A stretch of 64,000 bases of DNA from Timema cristinae (GCA_039000515.1 JBCFYV010000012.1:1580005-1644004), one strand, 5' to 3'; positions 36,045 to 47,813 are shown, numbered from the stretch's first letter. Notes: generated from the letters alone by a model not told the origin. Program-made: numbers and translations.

Positions 36045-36235
36045 GTGGCCCAATAAAAACACTAATGAGTTAGGAATGGAGAAGGCTTAATTTTGAGGAA
36101 GTGTAGGTCTACCCACATTTTCCTGGGAGGAGAGTGGAAAACCATTCTAAGTACACCCGACCAGGATTTGAACCTCAATCTCCCCATCATTAGCAGTTCA
36201 GTCTATCGTGAGACCATGTTACCATTTAACTGGGT
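36045..36235 (-). repeat. tRNA-derived SINE (type B)
   Basis: The - strand shows the tRNA-like head with B box gaggttcaaatcc and a tggttttccactctcctccc middle block as at 19,445-19,680, then an aagccttctccattcctaac block and the beginning of the tail. The head is worn (gttaaatggtaacatggt). No clear target duplication was found. Confidence 0.65.
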
Positions 36236-36424
36236 ACAATGATTATTAATCAGTATACGAAGGGAAATAGTGTAGAGAGAACAACTCATTCATTTAGCAT
36301 GATACAGCCACTGCTGCGGGGTTTTTTACTTCTCTTTTTAGATACATTCCCACTTCAATTTGTATAATTTTAATCTCACTTTTTTTACTCTCAACACTTA
36401 CAATTTTTTTTGTGTGTGCTGCCA

Positions 36425-36650
36425 ACCTCACATTAAAAATATGTTATTTATTTATTTTCTATCTCTACAAGGAAAACCTATTTTCACTTACTTTATGAGG
36501 TAATTGTATTATATTTGTAAGAAGGTATAGGAAAGGTGGATATAAACAAATAAAAGAAACAAACACAATATGGCTCTTACAATAAAAAGAACACAGTTCA
36601 CACTTTACATTGCTGCTATTGGACAAAGAGGTAATGGTTTATTTATTTGA
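36425..36650 (+). repeat. Interspersed repeat, clean copy
   Basis: Shares gccaacctcacatt-like start, aaggaaaaccta/ttttcactt, tgaggtaatt, gaagaaggtataggaaa and a ctattggacaaagaggtaat end with two other places: a partial copy at 47,370-47,570 and the smeared inverted copy at 3,535-3,690. No coding capacity and no recognised family. Confidence 0.6.
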
Positions 36651-37414
36651 TATAGTGTAATATGTTTGCAAAAAATATCAGCTAAAAATATAAATAGTAC
36701 GAGATTGCATAATACGGCCATGTTTGATTTGTGCAAGATCACTAGAATACAAATATAATTACATTTACAATTTATGGCACTTAAGTGAAAATTTGTAAAA
36801 TAAATCTGATAATAGTCGCAATTAAAAATAACCCAATTCCGAATTCTATCGTTTTGTCCAAAGACCAAGATTTTCATATCCTGGATTTGAGAGCTAAGAA
36901 TTATGGGCATCAAGAAAACGAATTTTCACTTGACTCAATAAACCAAGATTTGATTTTTACAAGATGTGCTAGCTTCTAAAATGTTCTGGTATTATAAAAA
37001 CATTCTTGTAAATATTGATCAATACTTTTAAAGTCAGCACAACTTTATCATATTATTACTAAACACTAACTGCCTATTCAAACAGACACACTCTACAATA
37101 CACTAATAAGGTGCACACAGAAATTATGCTGAAGGAAATAAAGCTCAATTCACACCTTTGCTGAAAATTGAGAGAATACTCTGCTTGAATAGTGCAGCAG
37201 AATGTGTGTTGGCCCGTGATACTTTCGAATGCAAACTTAAATCAGCTGATTACCAACAGATTATATTTTCTAGGAGATAAACAGATCTCTAAGACTAATA
37301 TCACAATGGATATTATCAAATTAGTATATAGCTTTGTGACTCTAAACAGAACAAGAACAATAAAATGTGTCCTATTAAGAGAATCATACCGAATAATTTC
37401 ATTCTAGTATATGC
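36651..37414. other. ATG2 intron sequence, no gene seen
   Basis: AT-rich intron DNA with short open frames that lack recognisable domains. Confidence 0.45.
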
Positions 37415-37498
37415 AGTTGTTTGAGGAAAACCTAGAAAGGCAAATTGGAAACATGAGTCAGGAAATAATGGGGATTTTGATGCAGACATAAGAAAAAG
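37415..37498 (+). mobile_element. Probable left flank of LINE fragment split by the gypsy element
   Basis: AG-rich purine-biased sequence with the same texture as 44,733 onwards. The gypsy element sits between them with a 4-bp duplication AAAG (37,495-37,498 and 44,729-44,732). No domain is readable in this short piece, so membership of the LINE is inferred from position and composition. Confidence 0.4.
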
Positions 37499-38012
37499 TG
37501 TGCCCAAACCTCTCGTGGACCCATACAATGTTGTGGGAGACCATGTGTCTGCCCCCGTGGTCACCGGTGTCGCGGCTAGGGGTCCGCGCGCCAGAGTTGG
37601 GGCGCGATACAAGTTCTAGTATAGGGGTTGTACGAAGAAAGTTGTCCGGTTGATGTTTTAACACAAGTCTTTATTTGTGTCTTTGGTTGCGTTCCCCCTT
37701 GGTCGGTCCGGTTACACAACTGTATCTCGAAAGCGAAACCCCCATCTCCAATCCCGCGCATGACGGTGTCACTATCCCCGATCAGCTCTGCCCACTCCCA
37801 GAACTGAGAGCCAACCGCTCATGAACCACTGATCCGTGTTGACCGGAGTCAGGAAACCACTCTGCGCTCTCGAAGAGCGAGCCTTGCAACCCCAACGAGC
37901 GAGGCGAGGGAAGGTCGTGCGCAGCTAACCACGCATGGCAGAAAGAGGGAGGGGGAACGGGCAAACCGCGCTGCGCGCGAGCCCAAAGATGAGTGACGAG
38001 AAACTCGGCACA
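37499..38012 (-). repeat. gypsy LTR (3' LTR of the - strand element)
   Basis: Starts TGTGCCCAAACCTCTCG and ends AACTCGGCACA. GC-rich compared with the surrounding DNA. Nearly identical to 44,214-44,728. Confidence 0.95.
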
Positions 38013-38027
38013 GAGTCCCCCCCTAAA
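38013..38027 (-). promoter_or_regulatory. gypsy polypurine tract
   Basis: On the - strand, TTAGGGGGGGACTC directly precedes the 3' LTR. The G run is the likely plus-strand primer. Confidence 0.6.
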
Positions 38028-38720
38028 ACTTAAGGGCAGGGCGGGAGGAGATGAGGTGTCCAAAGTAAGAAATATTAACCCAAAAATCCGGACCAACCGA
38101 GGAAACCCACAAAAACAATATCACATGTGATGAAATAATACAAAACAAGACAGCAATGACTTATTAACAGAGAATGAAATACACCCTAATTCAAAATTTA
38201 ACATCTACCAGAGTTTAGCGCGCGCGCGCGCTAAAAATTAACCACCTATTCTAGAATTACAACAGTGGAACTAATTACATCAATATAAATATATAATATT
38301 ATAGAACAATGTCCAAAGAATATTCCTCGAAGGACTTATGGTATAAATAACATGATTATTAGAACGAACAGAATAACAATATACACAATCGCTATCTCTG
38401 CCAAAATTCGGCAAATGACTGGAAATGCATTTTCTAGGAAAAAAAAGAAACATAGAGATCCCGTTGGCTTAACACCAAGTCATTATAACTTATGTTCACT
38501 CTTATTTCACTCAGTCCCTAGTTTACCCCGTATTATCTAGGAGAACTTATTATCGTCTTAGCAAAGATCACTCACAACCTATTGTCATTATGCTGAGATA
38601 TGCGTTACACGCAACATACGGAAATGAACAACAGCTCATAAATACACACTTTTCTTCTTCAAGCAAAACATACATATAAACCACAAGACAACTTAAGAAC
38701 TAGGTTCACTCTTGGAGTCA
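38028..38720 (-). other. gypsy untranslated region between pol and 3' LTR
   Basis: About 690 bp after the integrase stop. AT-rich, with a (CG)n run at 38,218-38,231. I find no envelope-like or other domain on either strand. Confidence 0.55.
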
Positions 38721-38724
38721 GTGA

Positions 38725-40064
38725 CAAGGTTTTAGTAGCGTGACATGGGCACGACGCGTGGCCAGACCAGTGACAGGATCCAATAATTGGACCGTAACAG
38801 GGGTGAGAAACTTGGATATGATGGTCGGAGCTGACCACCGGTAATCCAACTTCGCCGTTTTGCCGTCAACCGCTCTACTGTAATTATGTAATTCGTATAC
38901 AACTTTATCCCCGACCTTGTATGGTACCGGATACCTCCCTGCGTCGTACCTGCGTGCTACTTTGCTCTGTGTTTTTTTTCAGCTGGCATAAAGTTTCGCC
39001 TCACTCGGCCTCAATACATCTGTCAGATTGATCCTCCAAGGCTCCCGGGAGTATTTCCCACCTCAGGTTGATGGGAGAAAGTAAGTCATGGCCTAACTTC
39101 AAGGAGGAAGGGGTCTTCCTGTGACTGTCATGTACAGCGCTATTAAACGCTATTTGCAATGGGGTTAGGTTTTCATCCCAGTCCTTATGGTGGACATGGT
39201 GAAAGGCAATCAAAGCGGCCTTGAGGTTCTGGTGGAACCTTTCCACGTGCGAGGGTTGCGGATAGTAAGGGGTCGTGGTAACATGTTTTATACCATTGTT
39301 AAAACACATATCCTCAAATAATTTGGATGTAAACTGGCTCGCGTAGTCGGACACCAGGATATGAGGGTACCCAAGTTGCGAAACCAGCTAGCATCAAGAG
39401 CGTCAACTACCGAGTTGGAAGTTGGCACCCTCAGTGGCGTCATCCACACAAACTTTGAGAATCCATCAACTATGGTAAGTAAAACGTTGTGTCCTTTCCG
39501 TGACCTTGGTAAGGGACCGAACAGATCAATAAAAACTCTGTCAAGCGGGAAGCTAGCAACTCCTGAATTTAACATCCCGTATCGGCGATTCCTAGCAGGC
39601 TTAGACCTAAGACACACCTCACATTTCCTAACCCAGTCCCGGATTTCCGCTTTCATCCCTTTCCAATAAAAATACAAACATATCTTACCTAAGTGTCCCC
39701 CCACCGGGGACTCGTGATAATACGCGAATATCATCCTAGCCAAACTATAGGGAACGTAAACCTTCCAACCCGCATGATGGATGGGTCGTATCAAGAGAGA
39801 CCCGTTAAGCAGTTTAAGGTGATCGGGATTAGCCTTGTCTTCGCAAGACTGAATCAGGTTTGACAACTCCGGATCCTTTCTCTGAGCTTCTCCGATTGGG
39901 GTAAACACTTCAGGGATTTTGCTCAACACGCCCAAAACTGCCTGGACCTCCTGAGGACCCGCATTCCCACGGTCATCGTGCTCCTCAAACATGCGAGACA
40001 AGGAATCGGCTACCGGGTTGTCCGCCCCTGAAACATGAGCCATCTTGAATCTAAGTGACTGCAA
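38725..40064 (-). pseudogene. gypsy integrase
   Basis: The zinc-binding part has the H-H-C-C ligands in YYHESPVGGHLG and CEVCLRSK. The core has FIDLFGPLPRSRKG with the first Asp, then a frame change near 39,300, DYASQFTSKLFEDMC with the second Asp, and PYYPQPSHVERFHQNLK with the Glu. A C-terminal region follows below 39,000 (VPYKVGDKVVYELHNYS, SAPTIISKFL, RAHVTLLKP) and ends near 38,725. The frame break and a stop near 39,000 inactivate it. It is preceded by a short linker (AHVSGADNPVADSLSRM) that is typical of the end of gypsy RNase H. Confidence 0.88.
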
Positions 40065-40069
40065 CTTCG

Positions 40070-40528
40070 CTACCAGCGTCCTATCTTCCCGATCTGTTTA
40101 GGATGTCTTAACAACCACGAGAGATCCGAATTATCAGTATACAAGTCAAACGGGTAATGTTCAAGGTATTCTCTAAATCGGTCAGTGGCGTACACTATTC
40201 CAAGGGCCTCCAACTCGAAGGTAGAATAATTACGCTCATGAGAATGCAGAATACGACTAGCGTACGCGATCGGTTGAAGAGACCCATCAGTCTCTTGGCA
40301 AAGAACGGCTCCCAACCCAGTCGAACAAGCATCAGTTTGGAGAACAAACTTTTTAGAAAAATCGGCCATCTTTAATACGGGGGGCCCAGATAATGAACGC
40401 TTCAAGGCGTCAAAGTATTCCTGACACTCGGGAGACCAAACGAACGGAACTCCCTTTTTCTTTAAGTGGTACAAGGGTCCCGCCAAACTGGCCAATTTTG
40501 GAATGAACCTTCCAAAAAAACTTACCAT
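40070..40528 (-). pseudogene. gypsy reverse transcriptase connection and RNase H
   Basis: Starts FFGRFIPKLASLAGPLYHLKKK, the RT thumb end (given as FFGRFIPKLASLAGPLYHL), then VWSPECQEYFDALK, then RNase H with LQTDACSTGLGAVLCQ, IAYASRILHSHERNYSTFE and LYTDNSDLSWLL. A stop and frameshift at about 40,066 separate it from the integrase linker. Confidence 0.9.
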
Positions 40529-40529
40529 A

Positions 40530-42243
40530 CCGAGAAATCTGGAAACTTTCTTTTGGTTGACAGGGACGGGGAACTCCTTAATAGGTCGGACACGCTCGGG
40601 TTTATAGACACCCCCTTGTGGGATACCACGCGACCCAGGTACTCTATCTCTGAAACTGCCAACCTTAGCTTCTTCGGGTTCACTGTCTAATTGGCCGCCC
40701 TCAACCTGTTCAAGACTTCCCTAACATGTCTCTTATGATCCTCCAATTTGTTAGAATAGATAACCAGGTCATCTAAATAGTTGAAGACATACTTAAACTG
40801 TATATCCGAGAACACGGTATGTAATAGCCGCGATAGTATTTGGGCCCCAGTTCACACACCAAAAGGGACGTAATTGAACTCCAAGAGACCGCATTGCGTG
40901 ATGAATGCCGTATACGGCTTAGATTCCTCAGTTAATGGGATTTGGTAGTAAGCTTTGTTTAGATCTATGACTGTGTAATACTGGGCCTGGCCTAAATACT
41001 GGAACGCCATCTCTACGGTGGGCAAAGGGGTTGCCTCGTACAGTATTTTCTTATTCAACTTACGATAATCGACGACCATACGTGGCTCCTGCCCGAGACG
41101 TCCCACTAAGAACGCGGGAGAAGCAGAAGGGCTTTTAGACCTTCTCACTATTCCTTTCTCCAACAAGTTCTCGATATGTGCCTTCAAAATTTTAAGCTTA
41201 GGGGGGGCATAGAAGTAGGCCTTTGACCTAACAGTGGTGTGATCAACTAGTTCTATGCTGTGAGAAAATACATTAGTGTGACCAATTCGGTCGCAGACCA
41301 CATCGGGATACTCGGCCAAAATTGCCCCAAACTCGGGTCTATGGTCACGTCTCTCTTCGAGTACAGTGGCGCCAGGAGTGTCAGGGCAAGACAGGGGTGT
41401 CAGCCTTACTAGGAGTCCTGGATGGGATTTGAAACTTATCGTCCCAGAATACACGTCAAGGGTAGTCCTAGTTGCTCGGAAAAAGTTGTGTCCTAAAATC
41501 ATTTGAGTCACCAACCTGGGGGCGACAAGGAACCATAATGGCCAAGCCAATCCTGCTATTTTCACTGAGACCTTGATTCTCGTTACTACCCGAAACTTCT
41601 CAAGACTCGCAGTAACACAATCTATTTCACAACTCTCAGAGTCCTTAACTAACCTACGCGTGCGGAGAGTCCCCAATAGATCTTCCGAAACAACATTATG
41701 TAACGAGCCTGTGTCCAGTAGGGCAACTATTTTCAGAGGTCCAAGTTCGACTGGGGCTCCCAACAACATTGTTTCCCCAGAATGACGCGGAGGGCAATTA
41801 GTGACGATCTGGCGAGGAAACCCAATCCCACGTCTGAGATTAAGTTTTCTCCCCTCACGCCGCCGACCTGCCTCCGCTGACATAACAGAAACATTCGATC
41901 GAGACTGTTTGTCGCACTTGCGCGCTAGGTGGAATTTGGAATTACATCTATAACACTTCTTTTCTTTAAATTGGTTGGGATTGGTGGGTGTATGGCTACT
42001 TCTATTCTGACGATTACCGTAAATTCCATGGTCGTTCCCTGGGTCAAAAGTTCTACCATTCACACCCAGCCGCTCATTCCTCCAATCCCCTACAATACGA
42101 GCCTCCTCCCTACTGGGTTGGGTCCACCTGTTGTAGTCCCGAATCTCATCATTACATTGCTGGAAGTGGACCGCCACTTGCAACAGCTGAGCAACGGTCT
42201 CTATTTCGCACCTTCTTATGTTAATCCTAATTGAGGGTCTCAA
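40530..42243 (-). pseudogene. gypsy gag end, protease and reverse transcriptase
   Basis: One open frame of 463 codons (40,852-42,243) carries a zinc knuckle KCYRCNSKFHLARKC (CX2CX4HX4C) near 41,930, the protease site ALLDTGSLHNVVSEDLL near 41,710, and RT blocks VDYRKLNKK, VIDLNKAYYQIPL and EFNYVPFG. A stop codon then follows directly where Lys/Trp is expected. Beyond it the other frames show FNYLDDLVIYSNKLEDHK with the catalytic YLDD near 40,760, and EYLGRVVSHKGV near 40,660, with another stop at about 40,688 and a frameshift. The protease and active site are present but the polyprotein is broken. Confidence 0.9.
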
Positions 42244-42260
42244 GTTAGAATAAATCCGAT

Positions 42261-43232
42261 CTACCGTCTGTGTTTCAGAGAATCCCCCCTCCTACGGATA
42301 AGGGTCTGGATACGAATAAAGAATTCATTGACTGGTTCGAGAGGCGCCTGAACACACCCAAAAATATCCCTTTCGAGTTGATCTACGTAGTTAGCTGGGA
42401 AAAAACACAATCGAAAAAAATCGACGAACCCGCGCCATGTAGTCCAGTAGTGATGGTTGTTACGCATCCAAAGTGAATTTTGACCTAAAAATATCTCGGG
42501 CAGGGCCGTCAACATTTCACTGTCGGTTACTTTGTAGCAGTTTTTTAACTCCTCTATCTTTTCTAGGAAATCTATGGGATTAGATCCAAGGTCAAACGTC
42601 ACATTCCATTTGCGGACTAAATTCAAAATTTGAACTATTTTCTTGCCTTGAGGATCATTGTCACTGGGAATTTGTCCTAAATTTCCCTCTAATAATTCGC
42701 GTTCAGATGGTAATTGGTCCCCTACCCGTCCTATGTTTTCTAACGGTGTGTAGGGCTCTCCCTTTCTAATGTTAATTTCTTTTCTGAGAGCCACGCCCAT
42801 CTGATTCTCTATCTCGCCACAAAATTGTTTAAGTTCCTCTAACTTCGTATTCTCCTCAGGTGACTCTGGTGATAATCTAAACAGGCGGGATTTCAAATGA
42901 CCGAACGTACTGCGAATTTTCTTTTCAACCGACGGTACTATGATATAGTACTATGATATAGTTTGCAGATTGTTAAATTTATCTGCTAGCAAGGGATGTT
43001 CTAATGAAAATGCGGGGACTTTATCTATTAACACTAGAGAACGGTTCTCATCCTTCTCGACGTCAAATACGTCACTGAGTTGTGACCTTAATTGATCAAC
43101 GGTTTTTTCGGGTTTAGAACCACGAATTGTCAATTCGTAGATTAACTCATCCTTAAATAGTCGACTAGGGTCAGGGTGTTCCATTTTGCAATTCACAAAT
43201 AAAATTAGATACCACAAAACTAAACAACACAT
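42261..43232 (-). pseudogene. gypsy gag, N-terminal part
   Basis: Two open pieces. The first (42,951-43,232) starts after an MEHPDPSRLFKDELIYEL segment; its LxDELIYELxxRG with LRSQL resembles the SAP-like start of some gypsy gag proteins. The second (42,261-42,896) holds the capsid-like region (NVTFDLGSNPIDFLEKIEE, WRGFVDFFRLCFFP, DPVNEFF-type LEPVNEFFIRIQ). Stops at 42,897-42,950 and near 42,258 separate them from each other and from the zinc knuckle. Confidence 0.8.
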
Positions 43233-43555
43233 TAAATCCCAAAATTACTAAAAGATCCACGAAATTTGGCGCCCCCTATATTATCATCCCCAATCTGGGT
43301 AAAATAAGGCACATTAATCACGAAAATGTGTCTCGCGTCTTTAAACATGGGCGTGCCAGTCTCTGAAATGGCCCCACGTCCCCCCTCACAACAAACAAGA
43401 ACCGATGGTTCAACTTGGGTAAGTTGTGTACTTCCCTGATTCAAAACCTCGTCACTGCTCGATAGTGATACGTCATTGTAAGATTGGTACATCTTATTAA
43501 CTAATATATTTGTAAACAATACTAGCCTCACATATGGCGTTGCCCCTCCCCACAT
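43232..43555 (-). other. Open frame of 107 codons in gypsy leader, unknown
   Basis: It lies between the primer-binding site and gag on the gypsy strand. Its end overlaps the beginning of the gag frame. It is Ser/Gly-rich and resembles no domain I know. It may be chance, or an upstream frame of the element. Confidence 0.3.
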
Positions 43556-44198
43556 GTCAAATAGAAAATAAAACTATCCTAATCTTAACCAGATTTGGCT
43601 ATAGTCATTGAAACAAAAATATCTATTTGGTTGTTGTTCGTAAATAAATTATTCAAAAAATAGTTTATAGTCTTACCACTTCTACATTATTAGAAACATT
43701 TGCAGGAATAACCCACTTTAAGCTTCCCCTTTAGATTGGTTAGCTATAAACATAATAACACTGAAAGTTAGCTAAAGTTTGATAATAACGATATAGAAAA
43801 CTTTTTAAATTAATGGTTTCACCAAAACTAGTGTCAAATAGTTCAATAATGGTTAACGTGTCCAATAGTCCCAATGTAAGCAAAACACAACAAACATAGC
43901 CATATCATTAAGAGTTAATTGAGTGTCAATTGAAATGGAAAAATGGTTTGAGAAAATATACAGTCGAAGCCAACTTAGCTGATATGTAGATTTCCAGAAG
44001 TTCTAAGAGACAACATCGATGACAACGATGATTTACGCCCTTGGGTTGAGTACTATCTTCTTAAGGGGTCAAGTCCTTCTCGCCCCGTCGAGAGACGACT
44101 CCGTTCACTTCGCCGAAGGGTTAGTCGAATGGGTGGTCTGTTGGTTGGACTGGTGACGAGTGACAACCGGTGACAACGCTTGTGAAAACACAAACCAC
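43556..44198 (-). other. gypsy 5' untranslated leader
   Basis: About 640 bp, AT-rich, between primer site and the first open frame. No feature is visible. Confidence 0.5.
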
Positions 44199-44210
44199 GC
44201 TCTGCTACCA
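44199..44210 (-). promoter_or_regulatory. gypsy primer-binding site, initiator Met tRNA 3' end
   Basis: On the - strand TGGTAGCAGAGC starts three bases inside the 5' LTR. It is complementary to the 3' end of arthropod initiator Met tRNA (GCTCTGCTACCA) as I know it. Confidence 0.75.
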
Positions 44211-44213
44211 TCC

Positions 44214-44728
44214 TGTGCCCAAACCTCTCGTGGACCCATACAATGTTGTGGGAGACCATGTGTCTGCCCCCGTGGTCACCGGTGTCGCAGCTAGGGGTCC
44301 GCGCGCCAGAGTTGGGACGCGATACAAGTTCTAGTATAGGGGTTGTACGAAGAAAGTTGTCCGGTTGATGTTTTAACACAAGTCTTTATTTGTGTCTTTG
44401 GTTGCGTTCCCCCCTTGGTCGGTCCGGTTACACAACTGTATCTCGAAAGCGAAACCCCCATCTCCAATCCCGCGCATTACAGTGTCTCTATCCCCGATCA
44501 GCTCTGCCCACTCCCAGAACTGAGAGCCAACCGCTCATGAACCACTGATCCGTGTTGACCGGAGTCAGGAAACCACTCTGCGCTCTCGAAGAGCGAGCCT
44601 TGCAACCTCGACGAGCGAGGCGCGGGGAGGTCGTGCGCAGCTAACCACGCATGGCAGAAAGAGGGAGGGGGAACGGGCAAACCGCGCTGCGCGCGAGCCC
44701 AAAGATGAGTGACGAGAAACTCGGCACA
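44214..44728 (-). repeat. gypsy LTR (5' LTR of the - strand element)
   Basis: Starts TGTGCCCAAACCTCTCG and ends AACTCGGCACA. Differences from the other LTR by eye are few, for example one extra C in the ccccctt run and several substitutions between 44,475 and 44,632. Confidence 0.95.
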
Positions 44729-44732
44729 AAAG

Positions 44733-46351
44733 GGAGAGGATGATTTGAGGAGGTGCTAGGGAAAGAATTATGGGGAGAGAGAAACAAAATAATACTAAAG
44801 TGGAGTGGATAATGGCTGATATAAGAAGGAAAGAGAAAGCCATAAAATCACTAGATAAAGTTGGGATGGGGAGCAAAAGTCGGTGGTAGACTACGTTATC
44901 GTGGATGAAGAAATGAAAAGGCAGACCATAAACATCAAAGTAATAACAAGTATGTCTTTAGATAGTGACCACAGGTTGTTTGTGGCAGACATAAAGGGAT
45001 GGAAATGTAGGAGAAAGATAGTAAAACAAGAAAGAAGAGAAAGAGGCGGAGGATGCATTAAAAAGGTTGAAACAAGGAAAAAGATCGAGTTTGGAAGAAC
45101 TGAATGTGGAAATTATAAGAGCACCAGGAAAGTAGGTATACAATAATTATACAGGGTGTTGAGAGTGAATTGGAAGGAGAACATGGTACCGGAAGACTGG
45201 AAAAAGAGAGTTATATTACCTATTTTCAATAAAGGAGACAGAAAGAGGTCTGCAAATTATAGAGGGATAACACTGGTGTGCCATTGTACAAAAATATATG
45301 AGAAGATTCTGGAAAAAAGAATAAAAAAATAAAATGTAAGGAAGGTGGATAGGAGTCTAGCACAAATTTATGGAACAGAGGTCTACAATAGACTTAATCT
45401 TTACCATAAGACAGCTGATGAATGTGGAAAAGGCACATTATAGTAAGTATAGAAATAAAGTTTAGAAAGCAATGGAGAAGGCTGAAGTGAAAAGAGGAGT
45501 GGTAATAAGAGTGAAAAGAATGGAGTTGTGTTAAGACATAAGAATGAATCAGGGGAATGCTTTTTCACCACTACTATTTGTAATAATTATGGTAATGGTA
45601 ATGAACAAAGTGGGAGGAAAGAATGAAAGCAATGATGTTTGCTGATGAATTGATGGTATGGAGAGAAAAGGAAGAGGAAGTACAGGAACAACTACAAGAA
45701 TGGAATGAGGAAGTAAAAGAGTGTGAAATGAACTTTAGCATAACAAAGTGTGAGGTGAGGGTAGTGATAAGGAAGGGGTAAGACCTGGTAAAGCTACAAG
45801 TGTGATGGAGTAGAGCTGAGAAAAGTACAGAACTTAAAATATCTTGGAAGTGTGATTGAGGTGAAAGGTGGGAGTGCAGAGGATTTAATGAGAAGAGGAC
45901 AGCAGGGAGAGTTGTTCTATAGGTGTGTAAGAGACCTGCTATGGAGAGTTGTTCTATAGGTGTGTAAGGAAGAAACATGGACAATGACTGAGAGTGTATG
46001 AGGTTGTGAGGCATGCTGAGAGTGGAGCATGGAATGCAGTTTGTGAGGAGCATGTTAGCTGTCATGAGGGGAAAAGATTAGGAATGAAGTTATCCAGGTA
46101 AGAGTTGGAGTACATGAGATAGTAGAGGAAGCAAGATGAGATGTATGGCAATGTAATGAAAATGGGAAAAGAAGAGGATGCCAAAGAAATGTTGGAAATT
46201 AAGTATGTGGAAAAAGACCATAGGGTAGGTCAAGAAAGAGAAGGGAGGAGCAGATAATAGAAATTGTTCAAGTGAGTGTAGAAGAATGGGAGAAATTAGG
46301 GGAGGCAGCGTGGTGGAAGGATAGAGAAAAATGGAAGCGTTTTACTAAACT

Positions 46352-46386
<35 letters not shown>
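44733..46386 (+). mobile_element. LINE fragment, endonuclease end and reverse transcriptase, with (GAT)n tail
   Basis: Fragments in LINE order on the + strand: VVDYVIVDEEM and DSDHRLFVADIK (end of endonuclease with the SDH motif) at 44,880-45,000; WKKRVILPIFNKGD and ANYRGITLV at 45,200-45,270; EQRSTIDLIFTIRQLM near 45,380; a degenerate active site FADELMVW near 45,645 where FADD is expected; KYLGSVIEVKGG near 45,845. It ends in a GAT microsatellite at 46,352-46,386, probably the 3' tail. Many stops are present. The clade is not determined. Confidence 0.75.
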
Positions 46387-47113
46387 GGATGCACTTGTAT
46401 GTTGGTATCTCGCTTTGCAAACACATGCACACTGAATGAGTCGGTTAGTTCTGAAGTTTTATTGGATCTCTCAAGCTGATATTTTTATTCACATAGATTA
46501 ATTCTGAAATGATTTCAAATTGCGCCAAAATCTTGTTTTTCAGAACGCATGTGAATATAGAGTAATACACAAGCCTACCAATAGGAAGGAATCCAGTTAT
46601 ATGCAAAAGAGAATAGGATAATTAATTAAACATGCAAGAAGTTTATTTATTTTCTAAAAAAAAAAAGTTAATTAACATACCACAAGTATATATATATATT
46701 CTGTGTTTATCAAATGATTTCTTAGAACTCGCACACATTGATATATCAACTTACTTGAATTGTCCTCAAAAAATGTGTTTTTTATTATTATTTTTTATAA
46801 TAATTATTTATAATGTTTTCTTGCTAGGAAACGAAATATTATTGAAGTATTCCAGGTTTTAATTGGCTTACAAAGTTAGATAGTACATGCAAATTGTATT
46901 TTTAGTTTACTCAACATAAACTTTGTATTCAAACTCCTACTCGTTTCATCTTAATAGCTGAGTTATTTGATTGTGTGGCCATTTTGTTGACTTTAACTAG
47001 GCAGGCTCTACTAAAGAGAAGATACCCACATCCAAGATAGGTTGTAACAGAAATGAGTGTAATGACACATCACATCTGGAATGATAGTGCTAACGATATA
47101 TATTGTGTTGTAG
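46387..47113. other. ATG2 intron sequence, no gene seen
   Basis: AT-rich intron DNA ending in the acceptor TTGTGTTGTAG at 47,113. No repeat or gene is supported. Confidence 0.5.
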
Positions 47114-47231
47114 GACCAGTTGTCCATCATCACCTCCGTTCAGCATACATCATGTGACTCGGTCTCCTAGCGACACTCACATCAGTGGAATGGGAGAGTC
47201 TGTGATGTTCTCCAAGATTAGTCCTACAGAG
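47114..47231 (+). CDS. ATG2: ATG2, exon 4 of 5 seen
   Basis: Its first base completes the Thr codon left open by exon 3 (AC plus G). The 118-bp exon then reads TSCPSSPPFSIHHVTRSPSD and HISGMGESVMFSKISPTE and ends on a codon boundary at a GTAACA donor. A Ser/Pro/His-rich linker is expected between the CAD block and the next conserved block in animal ATG2. The sequence is not itself diagnostic; support is position, phase and open frame. Confidence 0.72.
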
Positions 47232-47813
47232 GTAACAACATAACCACGATTTTACCACAATGTCACCGATCTAACTAAAATAGCTCATGTGTACAAGGAC
47301 ATAAAGCTTTCTTATAAATTTTTAAACAATATGTTAGCTTAAGGTTTCAGTACAAAATGATTTTTTTAAATCAAGTTGCCAAGTTATTATCATTGAAAGT
47401 AGTAAAGAACTTAATCATGATTAACTTTTTTTAATTCCTGGTTTTACAAATTGGTGTTTCTTGTATAAAAAATAACAATAATAATGTTTCTCTTTAAGGG
47501 AAACCTCTTTTCACTTTATGAAGTAATTTCATGATATTGGGAAGAAGGTACAGGAAATGTGAATAGAAACATAATGTATATGTATATTATGTTTATGTGT
47601 CTCCATCCACCTTCCTACAGATGCAATATTAAGGTTTCAAATACTTTGGGGTTTTAGTTCATAATACGTGATTATTGTGGACTTGAAAAAAAAAAAATGT
47701 TTGTGCACATGGTTTACTTGAAGTCCTTCCACTTGCGAGATTAGATTAAGACAAGCTTGTTGTTGTAGGTTAAGTTCAAGTCTCCTAGCCCATCCTTGAC
47801 AAGTCTGAAACAG
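47232..47813 (+). other. ATG2 intron (582 bp)
   Basis: Begins GTAACA, ends TCTGAAACAG. It contains a partial copy of the repeat also found at 36,425-36,650 (aaacctcttttcacttt, gggaagaaggtacaggaaa). Confidence 0.6.

Larger units (their letters stand above)
37499..44728 (-). mobile_element. Ty3/gypsy LTR retrotransposon with 4-bp target duplication
   Basis: LTRs of 514 and 515 bp (TGTG...CACA) enclose gag, protease, reverse transcriptase, RNase H and integrase in gypsy order on the - strand. AAAG flanks both ends. The primer site matches initiator Met tRNA. By eye the LTRs differ at about nine substitutions and one indel, close to 2 percent, so it is the youngest large insertion here, yet pol already has stops and frameshifts. 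No envelope gene is present. It lies in ATG2 intron 3, antisense to the gene. Confidence 0.94.

Noticed and set aside
38028..38720. Envelope gene of the gypsy element
   Set aside because: No long frame, signal peptide or membrane segment between integrase and the 3' LTR.
45574..46065. 163-codon open frame on the - strand
   Set aside because: It is antisense to the purine-rich LINE fragment and is Ser/His/Leu-rich from that bias.
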